Source: Jatrophihabitans_A lederbergiae
GTDB taxonomy: Bacteria > Actinomycetota > Actinomycetes > Mycobacteriales > Jatrophihabitantaceae
Assembly (NCBI RefSeq): GCF_031845305.1
Contig: NZ_JAVREH010000021.1
Span: 1-64,000, forward strand
Length of the DNA: 64,000 bases
Direction: 5' to 3'
Below the pieces are notes generated by a model. That model ran no database searches. It was given only the letters and a program-made list of their open reading frames with translations, and had not been told where the DNA came from. Positions 60,063 to 64,000 of this stretch are shown piece after piece (position 1 is the first letter of the stretch; every line of letters starts with the position of its first letter). The translations under genes were made by a program, and so were the position numbers.

Positions 60063-60203
60063 TACCCCACGGGGGTGCAAGAATTCCGGCGAGATCACTA
60101 AACAAGTTCTGCCTTAACCAGCACAGCAACTCTGTATACAAGTTGATCGAACGCATACCCTACCCGGGCATACCGCGTCACTATTGGGTACCGTACGGGG
60201 GTA
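60063..60203 (+). promoter_or_regulatory. regulatory spacer with three TACCC-N5-GGGTA-like elements (sites B-D)
   Basis: Site B 60063-60077: TACCC-CACGG-GGGTG. Site C 60156-60170: TACCC-TACCC-GGGCA. Site D 60189-60203: TACCG-TACGG-GGGTA. All three keep the 5-bp spacing of site A upstream of the MFS gene. The 353-bp spacer is visibly more AT-rich than its surroundings, repeats the 10-mer ctctgtatac twice (60056-60065, 60130-60139), and holds a TGTGT-N6-ACACA palindrome at 60220-60235. It is the probable control region of the methyltransferase-AurF operon. Confidence 0.6.
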
Positions 60204-60328
60204 GCCCCAGTCCGCTAGTTGTGTTAATTTACACAGAAGCCCGGTTCAGCTCAATATGGACCCTGCAAGATACGGTGCCGGCTCTTCGCCTGCGACCGTC
60301 CAGAGTTCCGGCGGGCCCCGAGAGGACG

Positions 60329-61387
60329 ATGATGTCGATCAATGGATCGCAAAGCTTTCAACAACAACTGGTGAATGATGCCGCGGCGGCAACCAGGGGC
60401 CTAACCATCGCCATTGGTGATCGCCTCGGGTTGTATGCCACGATGGCGGACTCGCAAGCAGTCACCGTCGCCGAGCTGGCCGAGCGCACCGGTCTGCAAC
60501 CGCTGTACGTACGGGAATGGCTGCATGCGCAGGTGAGCGGTGGCTACATCGCCTGTGATGACACCGGTACCGAGTTCCACCTGCCCGCCGACCACGTCGC
60601 CGCGCTGGCCGATGAGCAGTCACCCTTCTTCACTGCCCCGTTCTTCTCCACCCTCAAGGCTCTCTACGGCAGCGAGAACGGCCTCGTCGAGGCCTATCGG
60701 GTCGGTGGCGGCGTCGGCTGGAACGAGCACGACACCAGTCTCGACGATGCACTGTCGCGGTATTTCCTGCCTGGTTACCGGGCGAATCTCGTTTCACGGT
60801 GGATCCCTGCCCTCGACGGAGTGGCGCGGAAACTGACGGCAGGCGCCCGCGTCGCGGACGTTGGTTGTGGAGTCGGCTACTCGACCTTCCTGATGGCTGA
60901 CGCCTTTCCCGCCTCCTACTTCGCCGGCACCGACTACTTCGGCGAGGCAGTGGCTCAGGCAAGCCGGTCCGCCGCGCAGCAGCAGTTGCCCAGCTCTCGG
61001 GTGGAGTTCACCACCGCGGCCGCGGACACGTTCACCGGTGGCCCGTACGACCTCATCACCACCTTGAACTGCATCCACGACATCGGCGATCCGGATGCCG
61101 TAGGCCGCCACATCCGTTCGCAGCTGGCTGATGACGGCACCTGGATGATCGTCGAGCCGAACGCCGATCCCGACCCGGTGCGCAACACACACCCCGCCGG
61201 AAAGCTCTTCATGGCCCTGTCTGCCGTGATGTGCCTGCCCGCGGCAGCCGCTCAGAAGGGGCCACGCGCGCTCGGCAATCACTCCGGGGAGGCCACCCTT
61301 CGCGAGATTGCCGGTGACGCCGGCTTCAGCAGGTGGCGGCGAGCCGACGCGACGCCTGTGAGCGTCGTCTACGAAGCACGTCCGTAG
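60329..61387 (+). CDS. class I SAM-dependent methyltransferase with N-terminal winged-helix
   Basis: A 352 aa protein resembling the Rv2258c-like methyltransferases. The N-terminal helical/winged region (about 10-90) reads GDRLGLYATMADSQAVTVAE then LAERTGLQPLYVREWL; the SAM-binding motif is GARVADVGCGVGYSTFLMAD, then DLITTLNCIHDIGDPD and DGTWMIVEPNAD. The acceptor is unknown. It is the first gene of a five-gene run (methyltransferase, diiron oxygenase, ligase, carrier protein, mycothiol-dependent enzyme). ATG 60329 or the adjacent ATG 60332 can be used, each with AGAGG upstream. Confidence 0.88.
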   Translation: MMSINGSQSFQQQLVNDAAAATRGLTIAIGDRLGLYATMADSQAVTVAELAERTGLQPLYVREWLHAQVSGGYIACDDTGTEFHLPADHVAALADEQSPFFTAPFFSTLKALYGSENGLVEAYRVGGGVGWNEHDTSLDDALSRYFLPGYRANLVSRWIPALDGVARKLTAGARVADVGCGVGYSTFLMADAFPASYFAGTDYFGEAVAQASRSAAQQQLPSSRVEFTTAAADTFTGGPYDLITTLNCIHDIGDPDAVGRHIRSQLADDGTWMIVEPNADPDPVRNTHPAGKLFMALSAVMCLPAAAAQKGPRALGNHSGEATLREIAGDAGFSRWRRADATPVSVVYEARP

Positions 61388-61414
61388 CCACTACTTTTAC
61401 CTGGAAGAGGACTC

Positions 61415-62305
61415 GTGACCACCATCGACCGCCCCGCGTCTGACCGGTTCGTTCAACTACTGGAACGCCTCGGCGAGAAGTCAGCCGACGACTACTACAA
61501 CCCCTACCGCACCTTCACCTGGGCTCCGAACCTTCCTGAAGACGAATACTGGATGACACCCGAGTTGGTTTCGGCGTACGGCACCCCCGTGGCGGACGAG
61601 ATCGGCGAAGAGGGCATGAAGCGGCTCTCCCGTTGGGAAAGCATCAACTTCTACAGCCTGAACGTGCACGGCATCCGGGAGTTGCTCATCGAGGTCGTCA
61701 AGCGCGTCCACATGCCCGGCTTCGAGATTCCTTCGGAGTTCTTCCACCACTTCATTGGTGAAGAGAACGAGCACATGTGGTTCTTCGCCGAGTTCTGCCG
61801 CCGCTACGGGAACAAGATCTACTCGTCGCCGTCACTCATGACGCAGGTTGAGGGCGACATCGAGATCGAGAACTTCCTTGTGTTCGCACGTATTTTGCTG
61901 TTCGAAGAGATCGTCGACCACTACAACCTGCGGATGGCAGACGATGTCAACCTGCACGAGACGATCCGCCAGGTCAACCGGGTCCACCATCACGACGAGT
62001 CGCGGCACATCGCGTTCGGCCGAGAGCTGGTCGCGTTGCTGTACGGCCGGTTCCGCGATCGCGTGGAACCACAGCGCCTTCGCGAGCTCGAGGTGTACCT
62101 CAAGCGATACATCGTCTTCAGCCTGCAGTCCTTCTACAACCCGCATGCCTATCGGGACGCCGGCCTGACGGACCCGTTGGAGGTACGCAACCGGATCATG
62201 GCTCATCCGGCCCGCCGCCTCGCCGAGCGTAAGGCGGTCCGCAAACCGCTGTCCTTCCTGGTCAAGGCCGGCATCTTTCAAGACGCCGAGCTTCCCTCGC
62301 TCTGA
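61415..62305 (+). CDS. AurF-type diiron N-oxygenase
   Basis: A 296 aa protein of the AurF/p-aminobenzoate N-oxygenase family, enzymes that oxidise amines via a diiron peroxo intermediate. Ligand candidates are Glu75 (SRWESINFYSL), Glu117 and His120 in ENEHMWFF, Glu164 or Glu165 in LLFEEIVDHY, and His191/Glu195/His198 in HHHDESRHIAFG; the spacings H-x3-E-x2-H and E-x2-H match AurF. The substrate need not be an aryl amine; with a carrier protein and amino acid ligase downstream, an amino-acid amine tethered to the carrier is attractive. The GTG at 61415 has GAAGAGGAC upstream, 27 bp after the methyltransferase. Confidence 0.88.
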   Translation: MTTIDRPASDRFVQLLERLGEKSADDYYNPYRTFTWAPNLPEDEYWMTPELVSAYGTPVADEIGEEGMKRLSRWESINFYSLNVHGIRELLIEVVKRVHMPGFEIPSEFFHHFIGEENEHMWFFAEFCRRYGNKIYSSPSLMTQVEGDIEIENFLVFARILLFEEIVDHYNLRMADDVNLHETIRQVNRVHHHDESRHIAFGRELVALLYGRFRDRVEPQRLRELEVYLKRYIVFSLQSFYNPHAYRDAGLTDPLEVRNRIMAHPARRLAERKAVRKPLSFLVKAGIFQDAELPSL

Positions 62306-62383
62306 GATCGTGCAGGTACGCCCGTGCCGAGTCTGTGGCAGGCCCTTCGCCACGGACCGGGCCCCGATGGAAGGAACCACGCT

Positions 62384-63256
62384 ATGCCAGCAGCCTCCGC
62401 CGCTGTGACGACGCCGGCCGAGCTGGGCGGAATCGCAGCCCTCGGTCCAGAGGCCACCACCTTGCTACAGCGCCTCGACGGCATCTTCGAGTCCTGGGGA
62501 CGTCAGGTCGACGCGGTCCCGATGATCATGCCGCCGCTGTTGCCCGTCGCCCGGTTGGCCGCGCTCGACTACTACCGCAACTTCCCGCACCAGGCGATGG
62601 TCGTCGCTCCGCTGCAGCTTTCCGGAGTCGACCGGAGTCACGAGCCGTCCGACACGGGTTTTCTGCCTGAGGCGCTCGAGCCGGCGAGCCTGGGACTGCC
62701 CTCAGCTGCCTGCTACGGGATCTACCTGCATTTGGCCGGACAACAGCTGGACGCGCCCATGCGGGTGACCGTGCTCGGCCGCTGCTTCCGCCGAGAGGAC
62801 CATTACGAGGATCTTCGACGGCTGCTCGGCTTCCACATGCGCGAGGTCGTGGCCATCGGCCCGCGCGACTACGTCGACGATCACCTGCGGCAGTTCACCT
62901 CCCGGGTGCGGGACTTCGCGACGCGGCTGGACCTGCCACTGCAGCGGGTGGCCGCGACAGATCCGTTCTATGACCGTGGCGGCTCGCGCGCGGTGTTGGC
63001 GCAACTCTCGCCGGTCAAACACGAGTTCGTGTACGAGGATCTCGCTATCGCCTCGACCAACATCCACCGCAACTTCTTCGGCGAGCGTTGCGAGATCACG
63101 CTTGCCGAGACCGGCGGCCCGGTCTTCACCAGCTGCGTCGCCTTCGGCCTGGAACGCTGGGTGTCTGCGTTGACTCGCCGCTTCGGTGGCTGGGACGAGG
63201 CGCACGCCGCCCTCAACGCTGTCGAGGGCATAACCGGGGCACTGAGCGGCCGCTGA
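62384..63256 (+). CDS. class-II-aaRS-like amino acid:[carrier protein] ligase
   Basis: A 290 aa aminoacyl-synthetase-like catalytic domain with no tRNA-binding extension. Class II motif 2 is GRCFRREDHYEDLRRLLGF and motif 3 is TSCVAFGLERWVSAL. Candidate zinc ligands Cys110 (SAACYGIYL), Glu154 (HMREVVAIG) and Cys251 match the Cys/Glu/Cys triad known from amino acid:[carrier protein] ligases related to atypical seryl-tRNA synthetases (for example Bradyrhizobium Bll0957). These enzymes load glycine or alanine onto a small carrier protein, and such a protein is encoded next. The ATG at 62384 has GGAAGGA 9 nt upstream. Confidence 0.87.
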   Translation: MPAASAAVTTPAELGGIAALGPEATTLLQRLDGIFESWGRQVDAVPMIMPPLLPVARLAALDYYRNFPHQAMVVAPLQLSGVDRSHEPSDTGFLPEALEPASLGLPSAACYGIYLHLAGQQLDAPMRVTVLGRCFRREDHYEDLRRLLGFHMREVVAIGPRDYVDDHLRQFTSRVRDFATRLDLPLQRVAATDPFYDRGGSRAVLAQLSPVKHEFVYEDLAIASTNIHRNFFGERCEITLAETGGPVFTSCVAFGLERWVSALTRRFGGWDEAHAALNAVEGITGALSGR

Positions 63257-63352
63257 CCGTTTCGAGGCCGGTACGACCCTGATCAACCTCAATCAACGTG
63301 TTCAACCTGATCAATCTCGATAAGCCCTGCCATCGATGTGAAGGAGCCAACC

Positions 63353-63592
63353 ATGGACGCACCACTGCAGCAGCTCAAGGACTGGATTCTCAAGCGGCAC
63401 CCGGAACGCGACGACATCCCGGCTGACTACGACCTGATCGAGAACCGGCTCATCGACTCGCTGACCTTCGTCGAGTTCGTCTTCCTGCTGGAGCAGGTCA
63501 GCGGCCGGAGTATCGACATGGAGACCCTCAACGTCGACGACTTCCGCAAGCTGGAGGTCATCGACGAGCGGTTCCTCTCCCCCGTCGGCTAA
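63353..63592 (+). CDS. stand-alone carrier protein of the biosynthetic locus
   Basis: A 79 aa carrier protein. The phosphopantetheine serine is Ser36 in ENRLIDSLTFVEFVFLLEQ. It is not the fatty-acid ACP: it differs from acpP throughout and sits 96 bp after the aaRS-like ligase, the usual arrangement of amino acid:carrier-protein pairs. AAGGAG lies 6 nt before the ATG. Its stop overlaps the start of the next gene by one base (TAATG). Confidence 0.9.
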   Translation: MDAPLQQLKDWILKRHPERDDIPADYDLIENRLIDSLTFVEFVFLLEQVSGRSIDMETLNVDDFRKLEVIDERFLSPVG

Positions 63593-64000
63593 TGGGCTCC
63601 GTCCCGGGGGCTCCGACCCTCGGCATGCCGCTGGCAGGCGCCGTCTCCAACCTGGATCCCCCCGACCGGGGCGGCACCGGCCGGTTGCTGCTGACCGAAC
63701 GCGAGTGCCTGATCCCGTTGCTCCGACGAGCCCCGGAGTCGTCGTTCCTGCTGCCCACACCGTGTACGGGCTGGACCGTGCGGGACGTGTTGGCGCATTG
63801 CGCGGCTGCCCTGACCCGGGTGGCCGCGGACGACCTGCACGACCTCTGCCCGGCGTGCAACAGCAAGGACGTCACCGATCGCGCCGGCCGGTCCATGGCC
63901 GAGCTCATCGACGAGCTCGAGGCGGGATATGCCGACGCCGGCCCGGTCATCGCCGCCGCTGAGGGACGCCTGGACGTCATAGCCCTGGGCGAGTGGGTGC
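63592..64000 (+). CDS. mycothiol-dependent maleylpyruvate isomerase-like (DinB-fold) protein, truncated by window edge
   Basis: At least 136 codons open to the right edge. The motif CTGWTVRDVLAHCAAALTRV is typical of the MDMPI/DinB N-terminal domain, whose members use mycothiol as cofactor or leaving group. It starts on the last base of the carrier-protein stop codon and is therefore part of the same operon. In a biosynthetic context it could transfer or remove a mycothiol group from a reactive intermediate; this is inference. Confidence 0.75.
   Translation, partial: MGSVPGAPTLGMPLAGAVSNLDPPDRGGTGRLLLTERECLIPLLRRAPESSFLLPTPCTGWTVRDVLAHCAAALTRVAADDLHDLCPACNSKDVTDRAGRSMAELIDELEAGYADAGPVIAAAEGRLDVIALGEWV

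Overview
The window is high-GC DNA with many GTG (and a few TTG) starts and families largely confined to Actinobacteria: a PucR-type regulator next to fabD-fabH-acpP-fabF, DUF3145, DUF5302, DUF7455, three GAF-ANTAR proteins, a SARP regulator, a mycothiol-dependent maleylpyruvate-isomerase-like protein and a Nur-type operator. It most resembles a free-living soil or plant-associated actinobacterium, perhaps of the Frankiales/Jatrophihabitans kind. That placement is inference from gene content, not from a marker gene. No rRNA, tRNA or CRISPR array was recognised. The extreme left edge holds the N-terminus of an IS982-type transposase.

Layout. 0.2-3.3 kb: phenylacetate-CoA ligase, sirtuin and pirin, all on the minus strand. 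3.4-9.4 kb: the fatty-acid synthase II locus (regulator, fabD, fabH, acpP, fabF), then DUF3145 and DUF5302. 9.5-16.4 kb: a GAF-PAS-GGDEF-EAL protein, a GCS2-type ligase, and an SSS symporter with a small membrane protein and a Usp. 16.4-25.4 kb: oxidoreductase, FKBP lipoprotein, a frameshifted YbdK-type ligase, a frameshifted NCS1 permease coupled to an amidase, DedA, BrkB and a type-5 uracil-DNA glycosylase. 25.6-36.6 kb is signalling-rich: a STAS-ATPase/STAS-like pair, two GAF-ANTAR proteins, a frameshifted ABC-F protein, a GNAT/autoinducer-synthase-like protein and two adjacent membrane GGDEF-EAL proteins. 36.7-45.1 kb: UvrA-like ATPase, LysR regulator, GH65 phosphorylase with beta-phosphoglucomutase, and a nickel/cobalt permease behind a Nur-box-like site. 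45.2-55.8 kb: stress and metal genes (SDR, a haem-oxygenase-like diiron protein with a glycosyltransferase, CDGSH protein, manganese catalase, a SARP regulator with internal repeats, NRAMP transporter, beta-carbonic anhydrase, secreted NlpC/CHAP-like protein, third GAF-ANTAR).

56-64 kb looks like an uncharacterised small-molecule biosynthetic locus. It has an MFS exporter, two methyltransferases, a MaoC protein, a PIG-L/LmbE deacetylase, an AurF-type diiron oxygenase, a class-II-synthetase-like amino acid:carrier-protein ligase with a Cys/Glu/Cys zinc triad, a free-standing carrier protein, and a mycothiol-dependent enzyme running off the right edge. Four copies of a TACCC-N5-GGGTA-like element lie upstream of the exporter and upstream of the methyltransferase-AurF operon, so the two units may share a regulator. 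The simplest model is that an amino acid is loaded onto the carrier protein, N-oxidised by the diiron enzyme, methylated and exported. I consider this the most interesting part of the window.

Four single-base indels, in or beside short homopolymers, break otherwise well-conserved genes between 18.9 and 31.0 kb. Sequencing or assembly error is a serious possibility there.
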